A stretch of DNA of 32,141 nucleotides from Caulobacter sp. (GCA_030645575.1 JAUSMJ010000030.1:1-32141), one strand, 5' to 3'. Positions 17,947-27,707 are shown, numbered from the stretch's first letter. Numbers and translations: made by a program. The notes: generated from the letters alone by a model not told the origin.

Positions 17947-18486
17947 CTAGCGCTTCCCGTGCGCCTTCGCTCGCTCAATCCCCTCGAGCACCATCTGCCG
18001 CGCCATGGCGGCGTCGCCCCAGCCCTTGACCTTGACCCACTTGCCGGGCTCCAGGTCCTTGTAGTGGGTGAAGAAGTGCTCGATCTGGTCGAGCGTGATC
18101 CGGGGCAGGTCGGTGTAGTTGCGCACGCTGTCGTAGCGCGCGGTCAGGTGCGAGGACGGCACGGCGATCAGTTTCTCGTCGATGCCGGCCTGGTCTTCCA
18201 TCAACAGCACGCCGACGATGCGGCAGCTCATCACCGCGCCCGGGACGATGGCCCGGGTGTTGACCACGATCACATCGACCGGGTCGCCGTCGCCCGACAG
18301 GGTGTGGGGGATGAAGCCGTAGTTCCCCGGATAGCGCATGGCCGTGTAGAGGAACCGGTCAACGACCAGCACCCCGGCGTCCTTGTCGAGCTCGTACTTG
18401 ATCGGCTCGCCGCCGATCGGCACCTCGACGATGACGTTGACGTCTTCAGGCGGATTCACGCCGATGGCGATGGCGTCGAGATTCAT
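17947..18486 (-). CDS. ppa: Inorganic pyrophosphatase (family I)
   Basis: 179 aa. It hydrolyses pyrophosphate in the cytoplasm and drives biosynthetic reactions. The signature is [10 protein letters not shown]; other family segments are [33 protein letters not shown] and [17 protein letters not shown]. Length matches family I enzymes such as E. coli Ppa. The start at 18486 is the MNLDAIAIG Met. The alpha/beta hydrolase gene ends 19 nt upstream on the same strand, so the two may share a transcript. Confidence 0.96.
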   Translation of the reverse strand: MNLDAIAIGVNPPEDVNVIVEVPIGGEPIKYELDKDAGVLVVDRFLYTAMRYPGNYGFIPHTLSGDGDPVDVIVVNTRAIVPGAVMSCRIVGVLLMEDQAGIDEKLIAVPSSHLTARYDSVRNYTDLPRITLDQIEHFFTHYKDLEPGKWVKVKGWGDAAMARQMVLEGIERAKAHGKR

Positions 18487-18505
18487 GGTTTCGGTACTCG
18501 AAAAA

Positions 18506-19156
18506 TCAGGCCGGTTCGGCTTCCAGGCGCCTGTCGAGATAGGCCCCGACGCGGCGCTCGACCTCGGGCAGATGCTCGGCCCAGAAGTGGGTCGCGCCCT
18601 CGACCAGTTCGTAGTCGATGACGATGCCCTTCTGGGTGCGCAGCTTGGACACAACCCGCTCCACCTCGACCGGCGGCACCACGGTGTCGGCCTGGCCGTG
18701 CAGAATCAGGCCCGACGCGGGGCAGGGGGCGAGGAAGCTGAAGTCGTACATGTTGGTCGGCGGCGAGACGCTGATGAAGCCGTCCGTCTCCGGCCGGCGC
18801 ATGAGCAGCTGCATGCCGATGTAGGCGCCGAAGCTGTAGCCGGCGACCCAGAACTGGCTGGCCTGGGGATTGGCCGCCTGCAGCCAGTCGAGCGCCGTGG
18901 CCGCGTCGGCCAGCTCGCCGATGCCGGCGTCGAACTCGCCCTGGCTGCGGCCCACGCCGCGGAAGTTGAAGCGCAGCACGGAAAAGCCGCGCTTCATGAA
19001 CAGGTGATAGAGCTGCACGGCCACCGGGTTGTTCATGTGCCCGCCGGCGCGCGGGTGGGGATGCAGGATCAGGGCGATCGGCGCGTTCTCGCGCTTGCCC
19101 GGCGAATATCGACCTTCGATCCGGCCGGCGGCCCCGGTCAGCACCACTTCAGGCAT
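18506..19156 (-). CDS. Alpha/beta hydrolase
   Basis: 216 aa, no signal peptide. The nucleophile elbow is GYSFGAY (S108), the acid D157 (GQADTVVPP), and the base H190 (EGATHFW). [15 protein letters not shown] and [13 protein letters not shown] near the oxyanion region are typical of a conserved bacterial group of small cytoplasmic hydrolases. Substrate unknown. Confidence 0.88.
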   Translation of the reverse strand: MPEVVLTGAAGRIEGRYSPGKRENAPIALILHPHPRAGGHMNNPVAVQLYHLFMKRGFSVLRFNFRGVGRSQGEFDAGIGELADAATALDWLQAANPQASQFWVAGYSFGAYIGMQLLMRRPETDGFISVSPPTNMYDFSFLAPCPASGLILHGQADTVVPPVEVERVVSKLRTQKGIVIDYELVEGATHFWAEHLPEVERRVGAYLDRRLEAEPA

Positions 19157-19189
19157 GCGCTTTTCCCGTCTTCCAGCGCCGCGGAATAC

Positions 19190-19218
19190 TTGACCACAGC
19201 GCTTGGTTTTCCTAGATC
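19190..19218 (+). promoter_or_regulatory. Putative promoter of the suf operon
   Basis: TTGACC (19190-19195), then 17 nt, then TAGATC (19213-19218) inside CCTAGATC. The -10 matches the Caulobacter housekeeping consensus GCTANAWC in 7 of 8 positions. It is about 90 bp upstream of the Rrf2 start, so there is room for autoregulation by the Fe-S regulator, but I could not identify its operator. Confidence 0.5.
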
Positions 19219-19308
19219 ACCCACGTCCGCACTGACCTTCGCGAAGGCCCCTGCGGGCGAGGCGCGGCTTTAGCACAGGCCGCGCGCCGGATGCCAAGGA
19301 TTCTCGCC

Positions 19309-19758
19309 ATGCGCCTGTCCACAAAGGGCCGCTACGCCGTGATGGCCATGACCGACCTCGCCGGCCGGCAGGGGGCGGACGGAGCCCTGCGCGCCGTGTC
19401 GCTGGCCGAGATCGCCGCCCGGCAGCAGATTTCCCTGTCCTACCTTGAGCAGCTGTTCGCCCGCCTGCGCCGCCGCGGCCTGGTCAAGAGCGTGCGCGGC
19501 CCGGGCGGCGGCTATCGCCTGGCCCAGAGCCCGAGCGAGACCAATATCGCGGACATCGTGCTGGCCGTGGACGAGCCGCTGCGCGCCACCCGCTGTGGCA
19601 AGCCGGTCGGGCGGGGCTGCATGGTCGGGGGCGAGCGCTGCATGACCCACGACCTGTGGGAGGAGATGGGCCGCCAGCTGCACGCCTATCTGGCCTCGGT
19701 GTCGCTGGCCGACGTGCTGAGCGGCAAGCTGCGCGTGGCCGCCTCGGAGGCCGCGTGA
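19309..19758 (+). CDS. Rrf2-family transcriptional regulator of the suf operon (IscR/SufR-like)
   Basis: 149 aa. The winged-helix N-terminus starts MRLSTKGRYAVMAMTDLA and carries SLAEIAARQQISLSYLEQLF and RGPGGGYRLA. The cluster-binding region has three Cys and a His (CGKPVGRGC, then ERCMTH), so an Fe-S cofactor is likely. I chose the ATG at 19309 because AAGGA lies 8 nt upstream; an ATG at 19291 is also in frame. The gene opens the suf operon and overlaps the desulfurase start by 4 nt (GTGA). It probably represses the operon when Fe-S supply is sufficient. Confidence 0.9.
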   Translation: MRLSTKGRYAVMAMTDLAGRQGADGALRAVSLAEIAARQQISLSYLEQLFARLRRRGLVKSVRGPGGGYRLAQSPSETNIADIVLAVDEPLRATRCGKPVGRGCMVGGERCMTHDLWEEMGRQLHAYLASVSLADVLSGKLRVAASEAA

Positions 19759-20878
19759 CCGTCTATCTCGACTACAACGCCACCGCCCCTGTCCGCCCCG
19801 AGGCGAAGGCCGCCGTCGTGCGCGCGCTGGAGATCGGCGGCAATCCTTCGTCGGTGCACGCCGCCGGCCGGGCCGCCCGCTCGCTGATCGAGGCGGCGCG
19901 GGCCCAGGTGGCCGAGCTGGTCGCGGTCAAGCCGGGATCGATCACCTTCACCAGCGGCGGCACCGAGTCCAACGCCCTGGCCATCGAGAGCGCGGTAGCG
20001 GCTGGCTGCGACCGCATCCTGCTCGGCGCGACCGAGCATGGCGCGGTGGCCGAGAACGTGCGCGCGGCCGGGGTTCTGGTCGAGGTCTGGCCGGTGGATG
20101 GCGACGGTGTCGCCGATCTGGCATGGCTGGCCGAGGCCCTCGCGAAGGGCGGCAAGCCGCTGGTCTGCCTGATGCTGGCCAACAACGAGACGGGTGCGAT
20201 CCAGCCAGTCGCGCAGGCGGCGGCGCTGGTGCGCGAGGCCGGCGGCTGGCTGCATGTCGATGCGGTTCAGGCGGCGGGCAAGATCGCTATCGATTTCAAC
20301 GCCCTGGGCGCGGATACTCTGGCGCTGGCGGCGCACAAGATCGGCGGCCCGTTCGGCGTCGGGGCCCTGGCGGCCGGGCCGCGCGCGACGCTGGTGCGCC
20401 GGCTGCACGGCGGCGGGCAGGAGCGCGGTCGCCGCGCGGGGGCCGAGAACCTCTCCGGCATCGCCGGCTTCGCTGCGGCCGCCGACGCCGCGCGCCGCGA
20501 CCTGGCCGCCATCGCCGCGCAGGCGGTCTGGCGCGACGCGCTGCAGGACCGGGTCGAGGTCGCCGGCGCGGTGATCCTCGGCAAGGGCGCGCCGCGCCTG
20601 CCGCAAACACTGGGCTTCGCCGCGCCGGGCTTCGACGCCCAGATGCAGGTCATGGGCATGGACCTGGCGGGCGTGATGATCAGCGCGGGCCCGGCCTGTT
20701 CATCCGGCAAGATGAAGCCCAGCGACGTGGTGGCCGCCATGGGTCGTGCTGATCTGGCGCCCAGCGCCATCCGTATCAGCGGCGGCTGGGGCAGCACGGA
20801 AGGCGACTGGATCGCCGCCGGCGACGCCTGGCTGGACCTGTATGCGCGTCACACGGCGCGCCGGAAGGAAGTCGCGTA

Positions 20879-20879
<1 letters not shown>
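19755..20879 (+). CDS. Cysteine desulfurase, NifS/IscS-like
   Basis: 374-aa PLP enzyme that takes sulfur from cysteine as a protein persulfide. [13 protein letters not shown] is the N-terminus, the PLP Lys is K195 ([10 protein letters not shown]), and the active Cys is C315 (GPACSSGK). The start is GTG at 19755 with GGAGG upstream, overlapping the regulator stop. Its TAA overlaps the sufB ATG by 1 nt (TAATG). A separate SufS lies later in the operon, so two desulfurases of different groups are encoded together. Confidence 0.93.
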
Positions 20880-22347
<1,468 letters not shown>

Positions 22348-22348
<1 letters not shown>

Positions 22349-22683
22349 TGGTGGACCTTACTGCGCTTGCTCTGCGGGTCAGGTCTGATGTTGAGACCTA
22401 TGTGGTTCCCGAGCGCCATCCCGATCAGAAGGGAGCCGAACTCCCCGCCGAGTGGTTCGAGGCCGGGCTCGCCGGGATGCGAGCCGCGCTTGTGGAGCCT
22501 CACTGGGTCGATGTGCCCGGGACGACCGGCAAGCGTGCGCTCGTGGTTGCCGACGATGGTCATACCGTCGTCGTCTACGATCCCGCTGAAGACGCCGACT
22601 TCCTGCTCCTGCAAAGGATCAACGGCCAGATGTTCAACTGTCATGTCCGCGGCGACGCGGTCGGCTGCTTCCTGGCGAGCTAG
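22348..22683 (+). CDS. Unknown small protein inside the suf operon
   Basis: 111 aa starting MVDLTALALRVRSDVETYV. It contains a helical N-terminus, a Pro-Gly-rich centre and a beta-rich C-terminus (RALVVADDGHTVVVYDP, NCHVRGDAVGCFL) with two Cys. No known domain recognised. It overlaps the sufB stop by one nucleotide, so it is likely translated with the operon. The next start follows after 2 nt. Confidence 0.75.
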
Positions 22684-22685
22684 AC

Positions 22686-22721
22686 ATGACCCTCCGCGCC
22701 ATCGACCACGTCCAGATCGCC
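22686..22721 (+). pseudogene. Truncated VOC-protein start, cut by a repeat element
   Basis: ATG followed by twelve residues MTLRAIDHVQIA, nearly identical to the start of the VOC protein 215 bp downstream (VLRAIDHVQIA). Immediately after it, the reading frame enters repeat-derived sequence (PPSPWRGEGPG...) and runs on as a 74-codon frame to 22910. The shared residues use different codons in the two copies. It looks like the stub of a second VOC gene, or of the same gene before rearrangement. Confidence 0.6.
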
Positions 22722-22727
22722 CCTCTT

Positions 22728-22881
22728 CCCCCTTCCCCCTGGAGGGGGGAAGGGCCGGGAATGGGGGTGGAGGACTGTCGGCGTCAAAGGCGTCGGGCGT
22801 TCGAGAACACTCCCCGCCACCGCGCGAGCGGCGGCGGCGCCGCCCCCATCCCTGACCCTTCCCCCCTCCAGGGGGAAGGGG
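22728..22881. repeat. C/G-rich palindromic element, copy 1 (complete)
   Basis: The ends are long inverted repeats built from CCTTCCCCCTGGAGGGGGG and its complement, each itself a hairpin, around about 100 bp of less conserved sequence. Right end reads CCATCCCTGACCCTTCC then CCCCTCCAGGGGGAAGGGG. It is 154 bp long and lies between the VOC stub and the intact VOC gene. Confidence 0.85.
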
Positions 22882-22900
22882 ACGATAGCCGGAGGGGGCC

Positions 22901-23827
22901 GTGGTGTTGAGGGCCATCGATCATGTGCAGATCGCCATCCCCGTCGGGGGGGAGGCCCGGGCGCGTCCGTTCTACGGCGATCTGCTGGGCCTGACCGAAG
23001 TCCCCAAACCGGCCGAACTGGCCAAACGCGGCGGCTGCTGGTTCGAGGCCGGCGCGGCGAAGGTCCATCTCGGCGTCGAGCAGGACTTCCGCGCCAATGT
23101 GAAGGCCCATGTGGCGTTCGAGGTCGATGACCGCATCGCGCTCGCTCAGAAAGCCAAGGCCGCCGGTTTTCGTGTCACGACCGAGCGCGACCAGCTCTAC
23201 ATCTACGACCCGTTCGGCAATCGCCTCGAATTCGTCGACCCTACGACTCCTCTCCCTTCCCCCTGGAGGGGGGAAGGGCCGGGGATGGGGGTGGAGGACG
23301 TTCAGGGACAAAGGGGTGAGCCGTCGGCGCACGGTCGGTCGATACCGCGCGATGGAACCGGCGCCACCCCTATCCCTGACCCTTCCCCCCTCCAGGGGGA
23401 AGGGGACGCTAACCGGCGTCAGCGGGGGACCGTCGTTCCCGGCGGCGTCGCCCGCGCGCGTCGCCTCCGCCGCGACATGACTTTCGCCGAGCGGAAGCTC
23501 TGGGAACAACTGCGCAAGCTGAACCTGAACATCCGGCGACAGGCGCCGATCGGCCGCTACATCGCCGACTTCGTCTGCCACGCCAGCAAGCTGGTCATCG
23601 AGATCGACGGGCCGGTTCACGACACGCTCGAAGCGAAGGCCTACGACGACCAGCGCACGGGCTTTTTGATATCCGCCGGCTACCGCGTCATTCGGTTCTC
23701 GGATCGTGACGTGGCCGACCGCCTGCACGACATCGTCGAACAGATCGCCGCCCAGGCGGCGCCACCCCCATCCCCGACCCTTCCCCCCTCCAGGGGGAAG
23801 GGAGAAGAGCGATATTCCCGCCGATGA
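22901..23827 (+). CDS. VOC-domain protein fused in frame to a DUF559 nuclease-like domain through a translated repeat
   Basis: 308 aa. Residues 1-114 form a glyoxalase/VOC domain (AIDHVQIAIP with H8, FYGDLLGL, AHVAFEVDD with H70, YIYDPFGNRLEF with E110). Residues 118-170 are encoded by the C/G-rich palindromic element copy 2 (SPWRGEGPGMGVED to PIPDPSPLQGEGD). Residues about 184-285 form a DUF559 domain (RARRLRRDMTFAERKLWEQLR, RYIADFVCHASKLVIEIDG with D223/E234/D236, related to Vsr-type nucleases). Residues 288-303 come from repeat copy 3. The start is GTG at 22901 after GGAGG. The stop overlaps the sufC ATG. Two former genes may have been joined by the repeat. Confidence 0.8.
   Translation: MVLRAIDHVQIAIPVGGEARARPFYGDLLGLTEVPKPAELAKRGGCWFEAGAAKVHLGVEQDFRANVKAHVAFEVDDRIALAQKAKAAGFRVTTERDQLYIYDPFGNRLEFVDPTTPLPSPWRGEGPGMGVEDVQGQRGEPSAHGRSIPRDGTGATPIPDPSPLQGEGDANRRQRGTVVPGGVARARRLRRDMTFAERKLWEQLRKLNLNIRRQAPIGRYIADFVCHASKLVIEIDGPVHDTLEAKAYDDQRTGFLISAGYRVIRFSDRDVADRLHDIVEQIAAQAAPPPSPTLPPSRGKGEERYSRR
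23254..23406. repeat. C/G-rich palindromic element, copy 2 (complete, translated)
   Basis: 153 bp (51 codons) with the same inverted ends as copy 1 and the same 43-nt left and 40-nt right flanks, but different centre. It has no stop in the frame used by the VOC/DUF559 ORF, and the length is a multiple of three. Confidence 0.85.
23758..23804. repeat. C/G-rich palindromic element, copy 3 (right half only)
   Basis: About 47 bp, almost identical to the right end of copies 1 and 2 (GGCGCCACCCC..., CCCCCCTCCAGGGGGAAGGG). It encodes the last residues of the DUF559 ORF and ends 20 bp before the sufC start. Confidence 0.8.
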
Positions 23828-24582
23828 CCGCCATGCTCTCCATCCGCAACCTCCACGCCACCGTCGGCGACAAGCAGATCCTCAACGGGCTGACGCTCGA
23901 CGTCCCCGCCGGCGAGGTGCACGCCATCATGGGGCCGAACGGGGCGGGGAAGTCGACGCTCAGCTATGTGCTGACGGGCCGGTCCGGCTACGAGGTCACG
24001 CAAGGGACGGCCACGCTCAACGGCGAGGATTTGCTGGCGCTCGAACCCAACGAGCGGGCGGCCAAGGGTGTGTTCCTGTCGTTCCAGTATCCGCTGGAAA
24101 TTCCGGGGGTTCCGGCCCTGACCTTCATCCGCACGGCGCTCAACGCCCAGCGCAAGGCGCGCGGCGAGGCCGAGATCAGCGCGCCGGAGTTCCTCAAGAA
24201 GGCCCGCGCCACGGCCACCGCCCTGAAGATCGACTTCGACATGCTCAAGCGGGCGCTCAACGTCGGCTTCTCCGGCGGCGAGAAGACGCGCATGGAAATC
24301 TTCCAGATGGCCATGCTGGAGCCCCGCTTCCTGATCCTCGACGAGACCGACAGCGGCCTGGACATCGACGCCCTGAAGATCGTCGCGGCCGGGGTCAACG
24401 CGCTGCGCGGGCCTGAGCGCGGGATGCTGGTCATCACCCACTACCAGCGGCTGCTCGACTACATCAAACCCGACCGCGTGCATGTGCTGAGCGCCGGCAG
24501 GATCGTGGCGAGCGGCGGGCCGGAACTGGCGTTGCAGCTGGAAGCCGAGGGTTATGACCGGTACGTCCAGGTGGCGGCGTGA
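23824..24582 (+). CDS. sufC: SufC, ATPase of the SufBC2D scaffold
   Basis: 252-aa ABC-type ATPase. Walker A GPNGAGKST, Q-loop SFQYPLEIPGV, signature SGGEKTRMEIFQMAMLEP and Walker B FLILDETDSGLDIDALK are all present. The downstream H-loop is VITHYQRLL. The start at 23824 overlaps the preceding stop; an in-frame ATG at 23833 is an alternative. It sits in its usual position between sufB and sufD, though a foreign-looking VOC/DUF559 insert separates it from sufB. Confidence 0.97.
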   Translation: MTAMLSIRNLHATVGDKQILNGLTLDVPAGEVHAIMGPNGAGKSTLSYVLTGRSGYEVTQGTATLNGEDLLALEPNERAAKGVFLSFQYPLEIPGVPALTFIRTALNAQRKARGEAEISAPEFLKKARATATALKIDFDMLKRALNVGFSGGEKTRMEIFQMAMLEPRFLILDETDSGLDIDALKIVAAGVNALRGPERGMLVITHYQRLLDYIKPDRVHVLSAGRIVASGGPELALQLEAEGYDRYVQVAA

Positions 24583-24601
24583 TGTGGCGCTTTGACAGTT
24601 T

Positions 24602-24702
24602 GCGTCCTTCGAGACGCGATCCTGAGGGATCGCTCCTCAGGATGACGAACACCCATGCCCGTCATGGTGAGGAGCGCTCGAAGAGCGCGTCTCGAACCAC
24701 GC
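24602..24702. repeat. Inverted-repeat element between sufC and sufD
   Basis: Left arm 24602-24647 and right arm 24660-24702 are imperfect reverse complements, both carrying TTCGAGACGCG and GCTCCTCA. They lie in the 133-bp gap between sufC and sufD, 14 bp before the sufD start. A stem of this size could pause transcription or shield the message; it resembles dispersed repeats in related genomes. Confidence 0.8.
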
Positions 24703-24715
24703 ACGGAGCCGCAGC

Positions 24716-25747
24716 GTGACCCTCGCCACCGCCATCGCCACCGGCGACCTGACCCAGCTGCCCTCGCGCCGGGACGAGGACTGGCGCTGGACCGACCTGC
24801 GCGGGCTGATCCGCGTCCTGCCCGCCGCCTCGCCCGCTTTCGACGGCGACGTCGGCGCGGGGCCGTTCGCGGCCGACGAGACGGTGACGATCGTCAACGG
24901 CCACGGCCCGGCCGCCATCGCCATCCCGGCCGGCGAGGCCCGCACGGTCGCCCTGCGCGTGGTCGCCGCCACCGACGGCACGGCCCATGCCGCCCGTCTG
25001 TCCGTCACGCTGGGCCAGGGCGCGCGCCTGACCCTGCTGGAGAGCCATGAGGGCCGCGCCGCCAGCTATCTGACCCAGACCGATCTCGACGTCTCGCTGG
25101 GCGAGGACGCGGCGCTGGAGCGGATCGTGCTGGTCGCCGACCATGCCGAGGCCGTGACCATCGTTGACGCGGCGGTGACCCTCGCGGCGGGCGCGAGCTT
25201 CGACCAGACCATCCTGACCGCCGGCGCGCGTCGCCAGCGGATCGAGACCCGGGTCAGCCATCCGGGGCAGGGCGCCGCCGTCCGCCTCGACGGCGCCTAT
25301 CTCTTGCGCGACCAGCGCCATGCCGACCTGACCACCGTGGTCACCCACGCTGGCCGCGACGGGACCACCTCACAGCTGACCAAGGGCGTCGTGCGCGACC
25401 AGGCGCGCGGCGTGTTCCAGGGGCGGATCGTCGTCGAGCGCGGCGCCGACGGCACGGAGGCCCGCATGGGCCATCACGCCCTTATCCTGTCCGACCGGGC
25501 CGAGGTCGACGCCAAGCCCGAGCTGCTGATCTTCACCGACGACGTGCAGTGCGCCCACGGCAACACGGTCGGGGCGCTCGACGAGGCGGCGATCTTCTAC
25601 GCCCGCCAGCGGGGCATGCCGGAGGACGTGGCGCGGGCCATGTTGACCGAGGCGTTTGTCGGGGAAGTGGTTGAGCGGATTGAGCACGAGGGCGCGCGGG
25701 AGATCGCGCGGGCGTGGGTTTCGCAGCAGCTGGGGGCGGGGGAATGA
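24716..25747 (+). CDS. sufD: SufD, Fe-S cluster scaffold subunit
   Basis: 343 aa, shorter than the E. coli protein (about 420 aa) at the N-terminus. It keeps the beta-helical core and the C-terminal DDVQCAHGNTVGALDEAAIFYARQRGMPEDVAR, with the His that faces SufB in the scaffold. The N-terminus RRDEDWRWTDLRGL is typical. The start is GTG at 24716 with GGAG 7 nt upstream. The final EVVERIEHEGAREIARAWV is the expected helix. Confidence 0.94.
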   Translation: MTLATAIATGDLTQLPSRRDEDWRWTDLRGLIRVLPAASPAFDGDVGAGPFAADETVTIVNGHGPAAIAIPAGEARTVALRVVAATDGTAHAARLSVTLGQGARLTLLESHEGRAASYLTQTDLDVSLGEDAALERIVLVADHAEAVTIVDAAVTLAAGASFDQTILTAGARRQRIETRVSHPGQGAAVRLDGAYLLRDQRHADLTTVVTHAGRDGTTSQLTKGVVRDQARGVFQGRIVVERGADGTEARMGHHALILSDRAEVDAKPELLIFTDDVQCAHGNTVGALDEAAIFYARQRGMPEDVARAMLTEAFVGEVVERIEHEGAREIARAWVSQQLGAGE

Positions 25748-25760
25748 GCATCCCCCATTC

Positions 25761-25984
25761 TCCGCTCATCCTCGCGGAAGCGAGGACCCAGGTTTACGGT
25801 CGGTGCACTCACGGTTGGGGATCGGGCTCCCACCAGATCGCCGGCCAAAGACGTTTCTGGCCTGGATTGGCCTTCTCGATCGGATCGTTCTTGCAGGCCA
25901 GCCGCATATCAGGGAGCCAAACATCCCTTGGAATGAATGCACCCGCCGTAAACCTGGGTCCTCGCTTCCGCGAGGATGAGCGGA
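25761..25984. repeat. MITE-like inverted-repeat element between sufD and sufS
   Basis: Perfect 39-bp arms (25761-25799 and 25946-25984), each an internal hairpin (CCTCGC-GGAA-GCGAGG), with further imperfect pairing inward (GGTGCA-TCA). The centre is about 146 bp and has no ORF of note. It begins 14 bp after sufD and ends 16 bp before the sufS GTG; sufS takes its GGGGTG ribosome site from just after the right arm. Related to the element at 13860. Confidence 0.85.
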
Positions 25985-26000
25985 ATTTTGGGGTGTTTGC

Positions 26001-27218
26001 GTGACCCCCTTTGATCCCGAAACCATCCGCGACCAGTTCCCGATCCTGTCGCGCACGATCCACGGCAAGCAGCTGGTCTATCTCGACAACGCCGCGTCGG
26101 CGCAGAAGCCTCAGGCCGTCATCGACGCCCTGATCCAGGCGATGAGCCACAGCTACGCCAACGTCCATCGCGGCCTGCATACGCTCGCCAACGAAACCAC
26201 GGAAGCCTATGAAAAGGCGCGTAAAACCGTCGCGCGGTTCCTGAACTGCGACGTCGCCGAGGTGGTCTTCACCAAGGGCGGCACCGAGGCGATCAATCTG
26301 GTGGCGTCGTCGTTCGGGCTGTCGCTCAAGGCCGGCGATGAGATCGTGCTGACGCAGATGGAGCACCACTCCAACATCGTCCCCTGGCACCTGCTGCGCG
26401 AGCGCAAGGGCGTGGTGCTGCGCTTCGCGCCGGTGCTGGAGGACGGCTCGCTCGACCTCGACGGGCTCAAGGCCCTGATCGGCGAGAAGACGAAACTGGT
26501 CGCCGTGACCCAGATGTCCAACGTGACGGGCGCGATCAACCCGGTCCGCGCCATCGCCGGCCTGGCCCATGCGGCCGGGGCGGCGGTGCTGGTCGATGGC
26601 TGCCAGGGCGCGGTGCACATGGCCGTCGACGTCAAGGCGCTCGACGCGGACTTCTACGTCTGCACCGGCCACAAGCTGTACGGGCCGACCGGCGTGGGCG
26701 TGCTCTACGGCAAGGCCGAGCGGCTGGCCGCCCTGCCGCCCTATCAGGCCGGCGGCGAGATGATTGGCACGGTTACTGAAGCCGCCATCACCTACGCCGA
26801 GCCGCCGATGCGGTTCGAGGCCGGCACCCCGCCGATCCTTGAGGCCATCGCGCTCGGCGCGGCGCTGGAGTGGCTGATGGGCTTCGACCGCGAGGCCGTC
26901 GCCCGCCACGAGCGGGCGCTCTACGACCGGGCGGTCGAGCGCCTGGACGGGGCCAACTGGCTGCGCATTCTCGGGACCACGCCGGACAAGGGCGCGATCC
27001 TCAGCTTCACCGTCGAGGGCGCCCACGCCCACGACATCGCCCAGATCCTTGACCAGCAGGGGGTGGCGGTCCGCGCCGGAACCCACTGCGCCGAGCCGCT
27101 GATGACCCGGTTCGGGGTGACGTCGAGCGCCCGGGCCTCCTTCGCCCTATATAACACCCTGGCCGAGGCCGACGCGTTCGTGGACGCGCTGGTCAAGGCC
27201 CGCAGCTTTTTCGCTTGA
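26001..27218 (+). CDS. sufS: SufS, cysteine desulfurase (group II)
   Basis: 405 aa. It supplies sulfur to the SufBCD scaffold, usually through SufE or SufU. VYLDNAASAQKP, VFTKGGTEAINLV, H123 in EHHSNIVPWH, the PLP Lys K225 (GHKLYGPTGVG) and the active C363 (RAGTHCAEPLM) all match SufS. The start is GTG at 26001. No sufE or sufU gene is present in the window. Confidence 0.96.
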   Translation: MTPFDPETIRDQFPILSRTIHGKQLVYLDNAASAQKPQAVIDALIQAMSHSYANVHRGLHTLANETTEAYEKARKTVARFLNCDVAEVVFTKGGTEAINLVASSFGLSLKAGDEIVLTQMEHHSNIVPWHLLRERKGVVLRFAPVLEDGSLDLDGLKALIGEKTKLVAVTQMSNVTGAINPVRAIAGLAHAAGAAVLVDGCQGAVHMAVDVKALDADFYVCTGHKLYGPTGVGVLYGKAERLAALPPYQAGGEMIGTVTEAAITYAEPPMRFEAGTPPILEAIALGAALEWLMGFDREAVARHERALYDRAVERLDGANWLRILGTTPDKGAILSFTVEGAHAHDIAQILDQQGVAVRAGTHCAEPLMTRFGVTSSARASFALYNTLAEADAFVDALVKARSFFA

Positions 27219-27222
27219 GACC

Positions 27223-27585
27223 ATGACCGACACAGCGACGCCCGTGACCGATACGCCCTCCGCCATTCCGCAGGCGGAGCTGGACGCCCTGACCGACCAG
27301 CTGGTGGAGAAGCTGAAGAGCGTGTTCGACCCGGAGATCCCGGTCGACATCTACGAGCTGGGGCTGATCTACAAGGTCGACGTGTCCGACGACCGCGAGG
27401 TCAGGATCGACATGACCCTGACCGCGCCGGGCTGCCCGGTGGCCGGCGAGATGCCGGGCTGGGTCGAGGACGCGGTGATGGAAATCCCGGGCCTCAAGTC
27501 CTGCACCGTCGACCTGGTCTTCGACCCGCCCTGGGACCCCTCGCGCATGAGCGACGAGGCCAAGCTGCAACTGAACATGTTCTGA
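27223..27585 (+). CDS. sufT: SUF system Fe-S assembly protein, DUF59/MIP18 family (SufT-type)
   Basis: 120 aa. FDPEIPVDIYELGLIYKVDV is the DUF59 signature, then DMTLTAPGCPVAGEMP with the conserved Cys, and VDLVFDPPWDPSRMSDEAKLQLNMF. The N-terminus is a short variable tail. The family helps Fe-S maturation, probably in transfer or repair. It starts 4 nt after the sufS stop. Confidence 0.93.
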   Translation: MTDTATPVTDTPSAIPQAELDALTDQLVEKLKSVFDPEIPVDIYELGLIYKVDVSDDREVRIDMTLTAPGCPVAGEMPGWVEDAVMEIPGLKSCTVDLVFDPPWDPSRMSDEAKLQLNMF

Positions 27586-27597
27586 TGCCTGAAATGA

Positions 27598-27664
27598 AGG
27601 GACAGCTTACTCATTTCCTCGGGAATGCCGGCCATCGCGCCGGGGAAATGAGTAAGCTGTCCCT
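27598..27664. repeat. 21-bp perfect inverted repeat between sufT and sufA
   Basis: The 20-mer GGGACAGCTTACTCATTTCC (27599-27618) is perfectly matched at 27644-27663, and one further A-T pair makes 21 bp; some pairs continue inward. The GGGACAG end recurs at 8864. It sits 12 nt after the sufT stop, so it may attenuate or terminate expression before the carrier gene. Confidence 0.85.
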
Positions 27665-27707
27665 CCATTTCCCGCGCCCTCGGACATGAGCGGGCGAGAA
27701 AGTCACA

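Noticed and set aside
22686..22910. 74-codon ORF as a functional small protein
   Set aside because: Only the first 12 residues resemble a protein; the rest is repeat sequence read in the same frame as in the VOC/DUF559 fusion.
22725..23406. Possible CRISPR-like repeat array
   Set aside because: The repeats are palindromic and inverted with spacing of about 370 bp and variable centres; no cas genes. They are dispersed palindromic elements.
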